Positions 17,693 through 26,441 of a stretch of DNA of 64,000 nt are shown in pieces. Each line of letters begins with the position of its first letter. Within the stretch, counting starts at the first letter, position 1. The stretch is from assembly GCA_020850735.1 (NCBI GenBank), contig JADZEE010000031.1:40678-104677 (forward strand), in the 5' to 3' direction. This DNA comes from Gammaproteobacteria bacterium. GTDB lineage: Bacteria; Pseudomonadota; Gammaproteobacteria; JADZEE01. The translations under genes were made by a program, and so were the position numbers. The notes below the pieces were generated by a model. It was not told where the DNA came from, ran no database searches, and saw nothing but the letters and a program-made list of their open reading frames with translations.

Positions 17693-18555
17693 CTGAGACG
17701 ACGTTTCGCGAGGCGCTCGCCGCCGAGCGCCCGCTGCAGCTGCCCATCGCCCACGACGCGCTGAGCGCCCGGCTCATCGAGCGCGCCGGCTTCCGGGCGT
17801 ATTCCATCGGCGGCTTCGCGCTGGTCGGATGCCGTTATGGCCTGCCGGACGTGGGCGTGGTCAGTTTCGGCGAAATGGCCGCGGGCGTGCGCGACATCAT
17901 CCAGGCATCGCGCCTGCCGGTACTCGTCGACGGCGACGACGGCTATGGCGACGTCAAGAACGTCACCCGCACAGTCCGAACCTACGAGTCCATGGGCGCC
18001 GGCGGCATCTTCATCGAGGACCAGGTCGCGCCCAAACGCTGTGGCCACATGGCCGGCAAGTCGGTCATTGCCGTCGATGCCGCGGTACGCAAACTCGAAG
18101 CCGCGCTCGCCGCACGCCGCAACGCGGACATGATCATCATGGCACGCACCGACGCGCGCGCCGTTCACGGCCTCGACGACGCGCTCGCGCGGGCCGAACG
18201 CTTCATCGCCGCGGGCGTGGACGCCGTGTTCGTCGAGGCGCCGACAGCGGTCGAGGAAATCGAGATCATCGGCCGCGAGCTCGGCGGCAGAACGCTGCTC
18301 ATCGCCAACATGGCCGAAGGCGGTCGCACCCCGCTGCTGCCACTGGCCGAGCTCGGGCGCATGGGCTACGCCATGGTCGGCTACCCGTCGAGTCTGCTGC
18401 TGCGGGTCATCAAGGCGATCCGGGACGGCCTCGCGGTCGTGCGCGGCGGCGACCCGCGCCCGGGGGACGATCTCGTCTCCTTCCAGGAGCTGACCGACAT
18501 CGTCGGCATCGCCGCATGGAACGACATCGACGATCGCTACGGCGGCCGCGGCTGA
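17689..18555 (+). CDS. Isocitrate lyase/PEP mutase-family lyase (dimethylmalate- or methylisocitrate-lyase-like)
   Basis: 288 residues, a (beta/alpha)8 fold: SIGGFALVG, LVDGDDGYGD (Mg-binding aspartates), IEDQ-APKRCGHMAGK (the catalytic Cys in KRCGH), ARTDARAV, and VFVEAPTA. Members cleave a C-C bond of 2-hydroxy-dicarboxylates, e.g. 2,3-dimethylmalate to propionate and pyruvate or methylisocitrate to pyruvate and succinate. Coupling to an aconitase-type hydratase matches the dmdA-dmdB-dml logic of nicotinate degradation, hence the proposed activity (inference). Translationally coupled to the upstream gene by the ATGA overlap. Confidence 0.88.
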   Translation: MTETTFREALAAERPLQLPIAHDALSARLIERAGFRAYSIGGFALVGCRYGLPDVGVVSFGEMAAGVRDIIQASRLPVLVDGDDGYGDVKNVTRTVRTYESMGAGGIFIEDQVAPKRCGHMAGKSVIAVDAAVRKLEAALAARRNADMIIMARTDARAVHGLDDALARAERFIAAGVDAVFVEAPTAVEEIEIIGRELGGRTLLIANMAEGGRTPLLPLAELGRMGYAMVGYPSSLLLRVIKAIRDGLAVVRGGDPRPGDDLVSFQELTDIVGIAAWNDIDDRYGGRG

Positions 18556-18605
18556 GCCCCGGCGCTGCGGCCGGACACTACCGGCGAGGCCGGCTGAGGC
18601 CGGCC

Positions 18606-20222
18606 CTACAGACCGAGCCCGCCCGGATTCATGATCCCGTGCGGGTCCAGCAGCGCCTTGAGTTCGCGCAGCGCAGCACGGGCAACGTCGTCGCAAAGAT
18701 CACGCTGGTAGGGGTAGAACTTGCCGATCTGGTAGTGCGCACCGGGTACCTGCTGCACGCGCTCGACCAGGCGCCGGCGCAGATCGATCGCCGCGGCGCG
18801 ACCGCCGGGGTTGTCCGGGATCGACAGCAGCTCGTCGCGTCGCGGTGAGCTCAGCACGCTGGCACGCAGCGGATTCATCGCGTCCCGCCAGTAGATGATC
18901 GGCTCGATCCCGAATGCGTCGTTCACGCACAGGTAGATGATCGTGTGCAGCAGATCGTGCTCGCGCATGAACTGCTCGTTCTCGGCGAAAAAAGTCACGG
19001 CCAGATCGTTCAGCTCGTGCGCGTGCGAATAGGACGTGCAACGGTTACTGGGGAACGTGCTCGTCTGCGCGCCCGCACCGACCATGAGCTGTTCGATCGG
19101 ATAGAAGGGCTTCGCCCGCGACGCGATGGCGAGCCCCGGGGGCAGCGGCGTCGCCCCCAGAGCGGTAGCGAGTCGTTTGACTTCGCGCAGCTGCCGTCGC
19201 GCGGCAGCCGCGTCGTAGCCGTCGACGACGACGTTCAACGCGTGCTGCCACGCGCCGAGAAACTTCATGCCACCCGGGCGCGCCATTGCCAGCAGGTAGC
19301 GCCAGAGCTGGCCACGGGTCGGCGCCATGGCGCGGATCGCGCCGATCATCGCCTTGATATCGGCCGCCGGCGGCCTCGGCTGTGACGCGAGCATACGATT
19401 GTGATAGGCGCTGAAGGCGGCGTTCTCGGTGACCAGCCCCTCGCGTCCGAGGGTACACATGACGTCGATGAGCCGGTGCGTGTCCTGGAAACCGAAGGTC
19501 GCGAACTGAAGACCGCGCGGCCGGCGCTCGAGCCGGAACGTCGCCCGGGTCTTGACCCCGAGGATGCCGGCGTCGTGACAGAACAGCCCGGTGAGGTCGG
19601 GACCGTAGTTCGGCAGCGGCTGCACCGGCCGACCGGTCGCGCGGCTGCCGGTCTGCAGCACGCGCCCGTCCGGCAGCACCACTTCCATGCCGAGCAAGCC
19701 GTCGAATATCTCCCCGCGCTTGACTGCCGTGGCGCTGTTGCCCAGTCCGCCGCCGACGGTGGCCCGCTCGCCCGAGAACGTGCCGCCGAACGGCAGGTGA
19801 TAACCGCTGCCGTCGAGGGCGTGATAGAGCTGCTGCCAGGTCACACCGGTTTCAACCGTGATGTACAGGTCCGTCACGTTGATCTCGTCGATGCGGTTCA
19901 TGCCGCTCATGTCGAGCATCAGGGTGCCGTCGTGTTGCGGCAGATAACCCTGGGTGTAGGACATGCCGCCGCCACGCACGCAAACCGGCACGCGCGCTGC
20001 GTGGGCGATGCGCACGACGGCGGCGACCTCGGCCGTGGTCGCGGGCCGCACGACGGCACCGGCCCGACCCTTGCGCACTTCGCTGAAGTCGACCGAGTAC
20101 AGCTCGACGAGCCCGGCGTCGGTAATCGCCCGATCCTTACCGACCACCGCGCGCACTGCCGCGAGCACGCGCTCGTCGACACTGCCGTACCCGTCAGCCG
20201 GGGGTGTTGCCTGCGTCTGCAT
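18606..20222 (-). CDS. FAD-linked oxidase/dehydrogenase (GlcD/VAO-like)
   Basis: 538 residues. An FAD-binding (PCMH-type) domain covers about residues 40-220 (VVRPATTAEV, GGGMSYTQG, TFSGERATVGGGLGN, YGPDLTGLF-HDAGILGVKT). A cap/FAD-oxidase C-terminal domain follows, ending LKALLDPHGIMNPGGLGL. Family members oxidise hydroxy acids or phenolic alcohols; the substrate is unknown. It is a close paralogue of the frameshifted gene at 33640-35254: both share FGIEPIIYW, MNPLR and FYPY. It is divergent from the sulfatase gene across a promoter region with a TATAGGAC box. Confidence 0.85.
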   Translation of the reverse strand: MQTQATPPADGYGSVDERVLAAVRAVVGKDRAITDAGLVELYSVDFSEVRKGRAGAVVRPATTAEVAAVVRIAHAARVPVCVRGGGMSYTQGYLPQHDGTLMLDMSGMNRIDEINVTDLYITVETGVTWQQLYHALDGSGYHLPFGGTFSGERATVGGGLGNSATAVKRGEIFDGLLGMEVVLPDGRVLQTGSRATGRPVQPLPNYGPDLTGLFCHDAGILGVKTRATFRLERRPRGLQFATFGFQDTHRLIDVMCTLGREGLVTENAAFSAYHNRMLASQPRPPAADIKAMIGAIRAMAPTRGQLWRYLLAMARPGGMKFLGAWQHALNVVVDGYDAAAARRQLREVKRLATALGATPLPPGLAIASRAKPFYPIEQLMVGAGAQTSTFPSNRCTSYSHAHELNDLAVTFFAENEQFMREHDLLHTIIYLCVNDAFGIEPIIYWRDAMNPLRASVLSSPRRDELLSIPDNPGGRAAAIDLRRRLVERVQQVPGAHYQIGKFYPYQRDLCDDVARAALRELKALLDPHGIMNPGGLGL

Positions 20223-20353
20223 GGGGGTTCCCTGCTGCTTGCCGTTTGGCGGAAACTATCGATCGCGGCGCACGCGGCAAGCGTGCGCCGCCGTGCGGTG
20301 ACCGTCTCGTGCCCGGGACGCGGCGGTCGCGCGTAGCGCCGCTGCGCAGAACG

Positions 20354-20388
20354 TATCAGAGGATATTATAGGACTCGATTGTCTGATA
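20354..20388. promoter_or_regulatory. AT-rich operator: TATCAGA inverted repeat around TATAGGAC
   Basis: Lies between the divergent FAD oxidase (start 20222) and sulfatase (start 20454). TATCAGA at 20354 and TCTGATA at 20382 form a perfect 7-bp inverted repeat 21 bp apart. In between, TATAGGAC (20367-20374) is one base off the TGTAGGAC core shared with other operons in the window. The location fits a bidirectional operator. Confidence 0.55.
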
Positions 20389-20453
20389 AATAGGGCGTGA
20401 TGGACCGGACGCCGGGCGCCCGTTCCCGCGTCGCGCCTGCAAGGGAGTTGCTC

Positions 20454-22211
20454 ATGCCGAAGCGTATGCGCGCACTGCGTGCCAGCCTCGTACTGCTGGC
20501 GTGCGTCATGACCGCCTGCACCGGTGGTCCCGGGGGAGACGGCGCGAACGCGCCAGCCCCGTCGCCGGCCGCCGGAGCCACGCCCGCGCCACGACGGCCG
20601 AACATCCTCGTCGTGGTCGCCGACGACCTCGGTTACAACGACCTCGGCTACAACGGTGGCGAGATCGCGACTCCGACCCTCGATGCGCTCGCGCGCGAGG
20701 GCGTGATCTTCACCGACTTCTACGCCGCGCCGACCTGCTCGCCGACCCGTGCCATGCTGCTGTCCGGCACCGACAGCCACGTCGCCGGGCTCGGCAACAT
20801 GGCCGAGGCGATCGCGCTCATGCCCGAGCAGCAGGGCAAACCCGGCTACGAGGGTTACCTCAACGAGCGCGTCGCCACCCTGCCGGAGCTGCTGCGCGAC
20901 GGCGGTTACCACACCTACATGGCCGGCAAGTGGCATCTGGGCCTGGAAGAGGACCAGAGCCCGGCAGCACGCGGCTTCGATCGGTCCTACGCATTGCTTC
21001 AGGCCGGCGGTGGTCACTTCGACGACCTGGCGCTGTTCGGTGGCAAGTCGCGCTACCGTGAAAACGGCAAGGAAGTGGAGTTGCCCGCGGATTTTTACTC
21101 CACGCGGTTTTTCAGCGACCGGATCATCGGCGACATCGAGTCCCATCGCGCCGATGGCCGCCCGTGGTTCGCCTACCTCGCCTACAGCGCGCCGCACTGG
21201 CCCCTGCAGGCACCGGCCGAATCAATCGCCACCTACGCCGGCCGCTACGACGCCGGCTATGACGCCCTGGTCGCGGCTCGCCTGGCACGGCTGAAGCAGC
21301 TCGGCCTGGTGGCCGAGGACGTGGTCGCGTCACCGCGCGAACCCGATCAGCCCGCGTGGGACGCGCTCACCCCGGAACAGAAGCTGCGGGAGGCGCGCAA
21401 GATGGAGATCTTTGCGGCCATGGTCGACGATCTGGACAGCCACTTCGGACGCGTCGTCGAGTACCTGCGCTCGAGCGGTCAGTACGACGACACTTTCATC
21501 TTCTTCATGTCCGACAACGGTCCGGAAGGACACGACGGGCACGACTTCCCGCCCCTGCGGCAGTGGATGCAGAGCTGCTGCGATTTGAGCGACGCGAACA
21601 TGGGCCGACCGAATTCCTACGTGATGTACGGCCCCAACTGGGCCCGCGCCGGCGATACCCCGGCGCGCATGTTCAAGCACTACACGCTGGAAGGCGGCAT
21701 CCACGTGCCGGCATTCGCGCACTATCCGAAAGGCTTCAGGGGCGGACGGCGCACGGCTGCCTTCGCCACGGTCAAGGACGTGCTGCCGACCCTGCTCGCC
21801 CTCGCCGGCATCGGGCATCCGGGCACGCATTACCGCGGCCGCGACATCGCCCCGCTTCAGGGTTCATCCATGCTGCCCGTGTTGCACGGTGAGGCGGATA
21901 CCGTACACGCGCCGGACGAAGTCATGGGCTGGGAGCTGTTTGGACGCAAGGCGCTGCGACAAGGGCGCTGGAAGCTCGTATGGACCGAACCGCCGTACGG
22001 CCGCGGCGAATGGGAACTGCACGATCTGCAAACGGATCCGGCCGAGCTGCGCGATCTCGGTGCCGGCGAACCCGAACGCGTGGCGGCGCTGCGCGATGCG
22101 TGGCAGGATTACGCGCGGGAAAACGGCGTCCTGCCCGGCATGACCCTCGACGCAGCCATGGCGCGCATGCAGAATGCGCCGCCAGCATCGCCGCCCGCCG
22201 CACGCCGTTGA
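20454..22211 (+). CDS. Arylsulfatase-type sulfatase, predicted lipoprotein
   Basis: 585 residues. A lipoprotein signal ends in MTAC (Cys22), so the enzyme is probably anchored to the membrane and faces the periplasm. The alkaline-phosphatase/sulfatase fold has metal-binding VVADD (D57/D58), the formylglycine motif C95SPTR, MAGKWHLG, the SDNGPEG segment and the C-terminal LQTDPAELRDL. Cys95 must be oxidised to formylglycine by a maturase not seen here. The start at 20454 has GGGAG 8 bp upstream; an earlier in-frame start would destroy the signal peptide. Only 18 bp separate it from the CoA ligase, so the two form an operon that may release and activate an aromatic acid. Confidence 0.92.
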   Translation: MPKRMRALRASLVLLACVMTACTGGPGGDGANAPAPSPAAGATPAPRRPNILVVVADDLGYNDLGYNGGEIATPTLDALAREGVIFTDFYAAPTCSPTRAMLLSGTDSHVAGLGNMAEAIALMPEQQGKPGYEGYLNERVATLPELLRDGGYHTYMAGKWHLGLEEDQSPAARGFDRSYALLQAGGGHFDDLALFGGKSRYRENGKEVELPADFYSTRFFSDRIIGDIESHRADGRPWFAYLAYSAPHWPLQAPAESIATYAGRYDAGYDALVAARLARLKQLGLVAEDVVASPREPDQPAWDALTPEQKLREARKMEIFAAMVDDLDSHFGRVVEYLRSSGQYDDTFIFFMSDNGPEGHDGHDFPPLRQWMQSCCDLSDANMGRPNSYVMYGPNWARAGDTPARMFKHYTLEGGIHVPAFAHYPKGFRGGRRTAAFATVKDVLPTLLALAGIGHPGTHYRGRDIAPLQGSSMLPVLHGEADTVHAPDEVMGWELFGRKALRQGRWKLVWTEPPYGRGEWELHDLQTDPAELRDLGAGEPERVAALRDAWQDYARENGVLPGMTLDAAMARMQNAPPASPPAARR

Positions 22212-22229
22212 GCACATGAGACCAGCGAC

Positions 22230-23768
22230 ATGACCGATTTCGATTTCTACAACGCCGCCGACGACCTGCTCCAGCCCAATCTCGCCGCCGGCCGCGGCGC
22301 GAAAGCGGCATTCATCGATCGCGACGGACCGCTGAGCTACGCCGAGCTCGACCGGCGCGTGAACCGCTTCGCCAACGCGCTGCGCGATCGCGGCATCGGC
22401 ATGGAAGCGCGGGTGCTGCTGTGCATGCTCGACACCGTCGATCTGCCGGTGTGCTTTCTCGGCGCCATCCGCGCCGGCGCCGTACCCGTGCCGGTCAATA
22501 CCCTGCTCAACGCCGAGGACTATCGTTACATGCTCGCGGACAGCCGGGCGCGCGTGCTGGTGGTGTCCGAGGCGCTGTACCGCGGCTTCGCGACACACCT
22601 GGGCGAACATCCGCTGCTCGAGCACGTCCTGGTCGCGGGCACCGAGGGGCACGGGCATGAACGACTTGCGGACGCGCTGGACGGTGCGAGCGAGGTGGCC
22701 CGTACCGCCCCAACCCGCCGTGACGACGTCGCTTTCTGGCTGTATACCTCCGGCACCACGGGCCGCCCGAAAGGCGCTCTGCATACGCAGGCGGACCTGC
22801 GCGCCACCTTCGATCTCTACGCCCGGCCCGTACTGGGCGTGAACGCCGACGACCTGCACTTTTCCGCCGCCAAGCTGTTTTTCGCCTACGGTCTCGGTAA
22901 CGGCCTCACCTTCCCGCTCGCCGCCGGCGCCACGGCCGTGCTCTACGACGGCCGGCCGACACCCGAAGCCGTCGCCCAGGTGCTCGACGCGCATCGGCCC
23001 ACACTGTTCTTCGGCGTCCCGACGCTGTACGCGATGATGCTCAACAGCGGCCATCTGCCGGCACGTGCGGGGACACGCCTGCGCCACTGCGTGTCGGCCG
23101 GCGAAGCGCTGCCGCAGGCCATCTTCGAGCACTGGCGCGAGCGCGTCGGCGTCGACATCCTCGACGGCATCGGCTCCACCGAGATGCTGCACATCTTTCT
23201 CAGCAACCGGCCCGGGGCCATCCGTGCGGGCACCTCCGGCAAACCGGTCCCCGGCTACGAGCTCAAGCTCCTCGACGACGCCGGCGCACCGGTGCCCGAG
23301 GGCGAGATCGGTGATCTGTGGGTCCAGGGGCCGTCGAGCGCAATCGGGTACTGGAACCGGCGGGCGCGTTCGGCGTTCACCTTTCAGGGCCCGTGGACGC
23401 GCACCGGCGACAAGTACCGCCGCGACGCCGACGGTTTCTACGTCTATTGCGGCCGCTCCGACGACATGCTCAAGGTCGGCGGCATCTATGTGTCGCCGAC
23501 GGAGGTCGAGCACGCGCTCGCGGCGCACGCGGCCGTGGTCGAAGCCGCGGTGATCGGCGCCGCGGATGCCGACGAGCTGGTGAAGCCGAAGGCATTCGTC
23601 GTTCTCGCGGCGAACTGCCAGGCGGGACCGGCGATCGAACGCGAGCTCATCGCCTTCGTCCGTAAGCGCCTCGCCGAATACAAGCGCCCGCGCTGGATCG
23701 AATTCGTCGACGAGCTGCCCAAGACGGCAACGGGCAAGATCCAGCGCTACAAGCTCCGCCCGGGCTGA
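22230..23768 (+). CDS. Benzoate-CoA ligase family acyl-AMP synthetase
   Basis: 512 residues, ANL superfamily. The P-loop-like YTSGTTGRPKGA is near residue 172, the adenylate motif GIGSTEMLHIF near 310, the hinge region GRSDDMLKVGGIY, and the C-terminal catalytic Lys in TATGKIQRYKLR. Overall it resembles the benzoate-CoA ligase subfamily (start DFYNAADDLL, CVSAGEALP). It would make an aryl-CoA from an aromatic acid, ATP and CoA. It is cotranscribed with the sulfatase. The exact acid is unknown. Confidence 0.88.
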   Translation: MTDFDFYNAADDLLQPNLAAGRGAKAAFIDRDGPLSYAELDRRVNRFANALRDRGIGMEARVLLCMLDTVDLPVCFLGAIRAGAVPVPVNTLLNAEDYRYMLADSRARVLVVSEALYRGFATHLGEHPLLEHVLVAGTEGHGHERLADALDGASEVARTAPTRRDDVAFWLYTSGTTGRPKGALHTQADLRATFDLYARPVLGVNADDLHFSAAKLFFAYGLGNGLTFPLAAGATAVLYDGRPTPEAVAQVLDAHRPTLFFGVPTLYAMMLNSGHLPARAGTRLRHCVSAGEALPQAIFEHWRERVGVDILDGIGSTEMLHIFLSNRPGAIRAGTSGKPVPGYELKLLDDAGAPVPEGEIGDLWVQGPSSAIGYWNRRARSAFTFQGPWTRTGDKYRRDADGFYVYCGRSDDMLKVGGIYVSPTEVEHALAAHAAVVEAAVIGAADADELVKPKAFVVLAANCQAGPAIERELIAFVRKRLAEYKRPRWIEFVDELPKTATGKIQRYKLRPG

Positions 23769-23833
23769 GCCGGGTTGCGACGGCCGCGGCCGGGCCATCG
23801 CCGGCAGACCTGCCAGGGCATGATTCACGGACT

Positions 23834-23863
23834 TTATTGTTATACAATTTATTACGACAATAA
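23834..23863 (+). promoter_or_regulatory. AT-rich operator before the first Rieske gene
   Basis: TTATTGT (23834) and ACAATAA (23857) form a perfect 7-bp inverted repeat 16 bp apart. Overlapping the left arm is TTGTTATACAA (23837-23847), a perfect TNGTNNNACNA site. It is placed about 50 bp before the Rieske start, so it probably overlaps the promoter. Confidence 0.6.
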
Positions 23864-23910
23864 GCCGTGGCGACACTCCGGCCGCGGCCACCACCAGCAT
23901 CGCCGAGGAC

Positions 23911-24966
23911 ATGCCGATGAATGACACCACCGCTTCCGACGCCTGGCTCAGCCGCGGCGTGGCGTTCACGCCCCAGGGCGTGGACGGCTATCACGAGTGC
24001 TGGTACCCGCTGTGCCTGTCGAGCGAGGTCAAGCCCGGTACGGTACGGGGTTTCCGCTTTCTCAACGGCAAGCTCGTCGTCTTCCGCAATGCCGCCGGCG
24101 AGGTTTCCGTCATGAGCGCCTACTGCCGTCACCTGGGCGTCGATCTGAGCCTCGCGAAAGTCACGGGTGACAACATCCGCTGTCCCTATCATCACTGGGA
24201 ATACGACCGCGGCGGGCAGTGCGTGAAGACGGCGATCGGCGACACGCCGCCCAAGCGCGCGCGGCTGTTCCGGTTCCCTTCGGCCGAGAACCTGGGCGTG
24301 GTCTGGGTCTACAACGGCGAAAAGCCGGCATACGATCTGCCGCGCTTCCCCGTCGACGAGAGCGAGCTGGTGTACTACACCTGCCGCTCCATCGAAGCGC
24401 CGATGGACCCGTTCATGCTGTATTCGAACACCATGGACCTGCAGCATCTCATCTCGCTGCACGGAGCGAAGTTCGACACCATGCCGACGGAATTCGACGT
24501 CGGGCCGCGCAATATTTCCTATACCCAGGACATGACCGTGCCGATGCTCGGCAGAACCACGCAGCAGGTCAAGCTGCATGGCACCAACTGCATCACCCTG
24601 TGCTCGCAGGTACGCGGGCGGCCGAGCTTTCTGATGTCGGCGGGACTGTGCCTGCAGGGGCCGCGAACCAGGACTTTCAACATCTCGGCAACGCTCAAAC
24701 GCGACGCCGGCGACGGCGCGCTGTCACGCTCGATCGAACGGCTCAAGGCCTGGGCGCACGTGCGAATGCTCGACGCCTTCGGCAAGAAGCTCAACGCTGA
24801 CGACGATCCGATCTTCCGCACCATCAGCCCGCGCATCGACAGCCTGTCGGGCTCGGATCTGGCGCTGCGGATTTACTTCGACTACATCGCCAAATACCCG
24901 CGTTCGCGCGTCGCCGAGGATCTCATCCGCAACGACTACCTCGCCGCTGCACCGGCCGCGCACTGA
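23911..24966 (+). CDS. Rieske non-heme iron oxygenase, alpha subunit
   Basis: 351 residues. The Rieske [2Fe-2S] centre is Cys72/His74 and Cys91/His94. The mononuclear iron site is the N173-xx-D176-xx-H179-xxxx-H184 pattern. Such oxygenases hydroxylate, demethylate or dihydroxylate aromatic and other cyclic compounds using electrons from a separate reductase; no reductase or ferredoxin gene is adjacent. Length is that of single-component demethylase-like alpha subunits without a beta subunit. ATG 23911 has GAGGA 5 bp upstream; ATG 23917 is the alternative. A second, related gene lies at 35437-36438. Confidence 0.92.
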   Translation: MPMNDTTASDAWLSRGVAFTPQGVDGYHECWYPLCLSSEVKPGTVRGFRFLNGKLVVFRNAAGEVSVMSAYCRHLGVDLSLAKVTGDNIRCPYHHWEYDRGGQCVKTAIGDTPPKRARLFRFPSAENLGVVWVYNGEKPAYDLPRFPVDESELVYYTCRSIEAPMDPFMLYSNTMDLQHLISLHGAKFDTMPTEFDVGPRNISYTQDMTVPMLGRTTQQVKLHGTNCITLCSQVRGRPSFLMSAGLCLQGPRTRTFNISATLKRDAGDGALSRSIERLKAWAHVRMLDAFGKKLNADDDPIFRTISPRIDSLSGSDLALRIYFDYIAKYPRSRVAEDLIRNDYLAAAPAAH

Positions 24967-25169
24967 CACCGGCGCTCACGGTCTCAGAATTCGTGAAACG
25001 CTCGCCCGCCGCAGCGAGACGGTTCCCGGGTGTTCCCGGCAAGGCGCGGAGGCGCACGAAATCGCGCGCGTAGCGATCCTGCGTACACGATTTTGTGTGG
25101 GGGTCCCCGCACGCGGCCAGGGGCGTGCAGGGTCCGTCGCAGCAGGCGGGGTGATAGTTTCACGAGATC

Positions 25170-25484
25170 TCAGTGCAGCGGCGTGTACAGCTGCCCGAAG
25201 TGTCTGGCGAGCATGCCGCTCATCGCCGCGACACCGAGCGCAAAGGCCAGCGTCGGCGGGTTCAATCCGGCGACGAAGCTGCCCGGCAGCAGCAGCAGGC
25301 CGCCAGCCGCGGCGTTGACCAGACCCCAAATGACGTTCACCAGCGCCGAGGACTCGCCCTTGCCCGGCGGCACCGCGAACGGTGTCGGAAACCGGCGTCC
25401 GGTCGTGCCCATGACGTAATGCGGCACACCATTGGCGAGCAACGCGCCGGCAAAAAAATAAGCGACGAAGTGATACCAGAGCAT
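25170..25484 (-). CDS. Small membrane protein of unknown function
   Basis: 104 residues with three likely membrane helices: about 1-22 (WYHFVAYFFAGALLANGV), 47-70 (ALVNVIWGLVNAAAGGLLLL) and 76-95. The GVPHYVMGTTGRRFPTPFAVPPG loop looks conserved in similar small proteins, but I do not recognise a function. Its promoter region has a TTGTCCTACAC box, placing it among the genes with the shared operator. Downstream (24967-25169) nothing else is seen. Confidence 0.7.
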   Translation of the reverse strand: MLWYHFVAYFFAGALLANGVPHYVMGTTGRRFPTPFAVPPGKGESSALVNVIWGLVNAAAGGLLLLPGSFVAGLNPPTLAFALGVAAMSGMLARHFGQLYTPLH

Positions 25485-25550
25485 GTTCCCTCCCTGTCAT
25501 CGTGGCGACTGCCGTCACTGCAGCGACCGGCCAGTCTGCGCTGTCATCCG

Positions 25551-25583
25551 GTATTATTGTCCTACACTATTGCCTGATTAACC
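25551..25583 (-). promoter_or_regulatory. AT-rich promoter island with TTGTCCTACAC box
   Basis: TTGTCCTACAC at 25557-25567 (reverse strand GTGTAGGACAA), followed by ATTGCCTGATTA. Aligned with the island at 15547, both the GTCCTAC core and the trailing TTxxCTGxTTA match at identical spacing. It is about 70 bp before the reverse-strand start of the small membrane protein. Confidence 0.55.
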
Positions 25584-25681
25584 ATCACGGACAGCCTTAC
25601 GGGCTGCCGTACCGGGGCACGCCGGAACCACCCGGCGGCCAATACCGCAGAGCGCCCGGCGCGCTCCCGCGCGGCGTCCGG

Positions 25682-26251
25682 CTACGAGCGCCGGCGGGCG
25701 CGCACGCCGATTCGGCGCCGGCCGACCGCCGGCGCGACCCGCGTCGGTTTGTTTCCCGCCGGAGCTGGCAGGGGAATGCTGACGTCGGCTTTCACTTCGC
25801 GCAGCACGATGCTGGACCGCACCTGGGCGATGCCGGGCAGCGTGAACACGAAATCCTCCAGGAAACGGTCGTAACCGGCGATGTCGGTCGCGAGCACGCG
25901 CAGCGTGAAGTCGGCATCACCGGTCACGGCGTAGCAGTCCAGCACCTCGGCCCGCGCCTTCACCGCGCGTTCGAACGCCGCCGTCGCGTCCTTGGCGTGA
26001 CGCGTCAATGTCACGTGCACGAACACCGTCAGCTCGTAACCGAGCCGTCTGCCGTCGAGCAGCGCAGTGAATCGACGCACGATGCCGCTGGCGACCAGCG
26101 CCTGGAGCCGGCGCCAGCACGCGGCGGTGGAGATGCCGACACGTTCCGCCAGCGCCTGGTTGGTGATGCGGCCGTCGGCCTGCAGCGCGGTGAGAATGCG
26201 GTGATCGGCGTGGTCGAGCTCGATGTATCGTGTTGCAGTGGGGTCGGGCAT
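25682..26251 (-). CDS. Lrp/AsnC-family transcriptional regulator
   Basis: 189 residues. The N-terminal helix-turn-helix is about residues 12-62 (LDHADHRILTALQADGRITNQALAERVGIS). The C-terminal RAM ligand-binding domain follows (YELTVFVHV, CYAVTGDADFTLRVLATD, GIAQVRSSIVLREVK). It is divergent from the indolepyruvate-type oxidoreductase, which it probably controls in response to an amino acid. Beyond the normal end (about residue 160) is a basic tail rich in Arg. Confidence 0.92.
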   Translation of the reverse strand: MPDPTATRYIELDHADHRILTALQADGRITNQALAERVGISTAACWRRLQALVASGIVRRFTALLDGRRLGYELTVFVHVTLTRHAKDATAAFERAVKARAEVLDCYAVTGDADFTLRVLATDIAGYDRFLEDFVFTLPGIAQVRSSIVLREVKADVSIPLPAPAGNKPTRVAPAVGRRRIGVRARRRS

Positions 26252-26255
26252 TTGG

Positions 26256-26320
26256 AATGAATAATCAATATTTTGGAAATTATAAGAAATATTCTTTCAT
26301 AAGAACACGATTTCGATCAA
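26256..26320. promoter_or_regulatory. Lrp-type AT-rich operator region
   Basis: The most AT-rich stretch of the window, between the divergent Lrp and oxidoreductase genes. It contains ATATTT and AAATAT arms separated by 13 bp and further AATATT/TTATAA runs. Lrp/AsnC proteins bind such degenerate AT-rich palindromes, often their own promoter, so autoregulation and control of the divergent gene are likely. Confidence 0.55.
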
Positions 26321-26441
26321 TCTGAGAAAGCACATTTCAGGCCGCACCCGCTACAGTGCTCGGACGTGGCGGGATGCTCGGGCGCACAGCCGGCGCCCGC
26401 CACGGGCGGCGACTAACCGCAGCACAACGGGGGCAGTCCTC

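Noticed and set aside
18556..18605. Terminator between the lyase and the FAD oxidase
   Set aside because: GC-rich inverted repeats are present (GGCCGGC arms), but no T-tract follows on either strand, so an intrinsic terminator is not supported.
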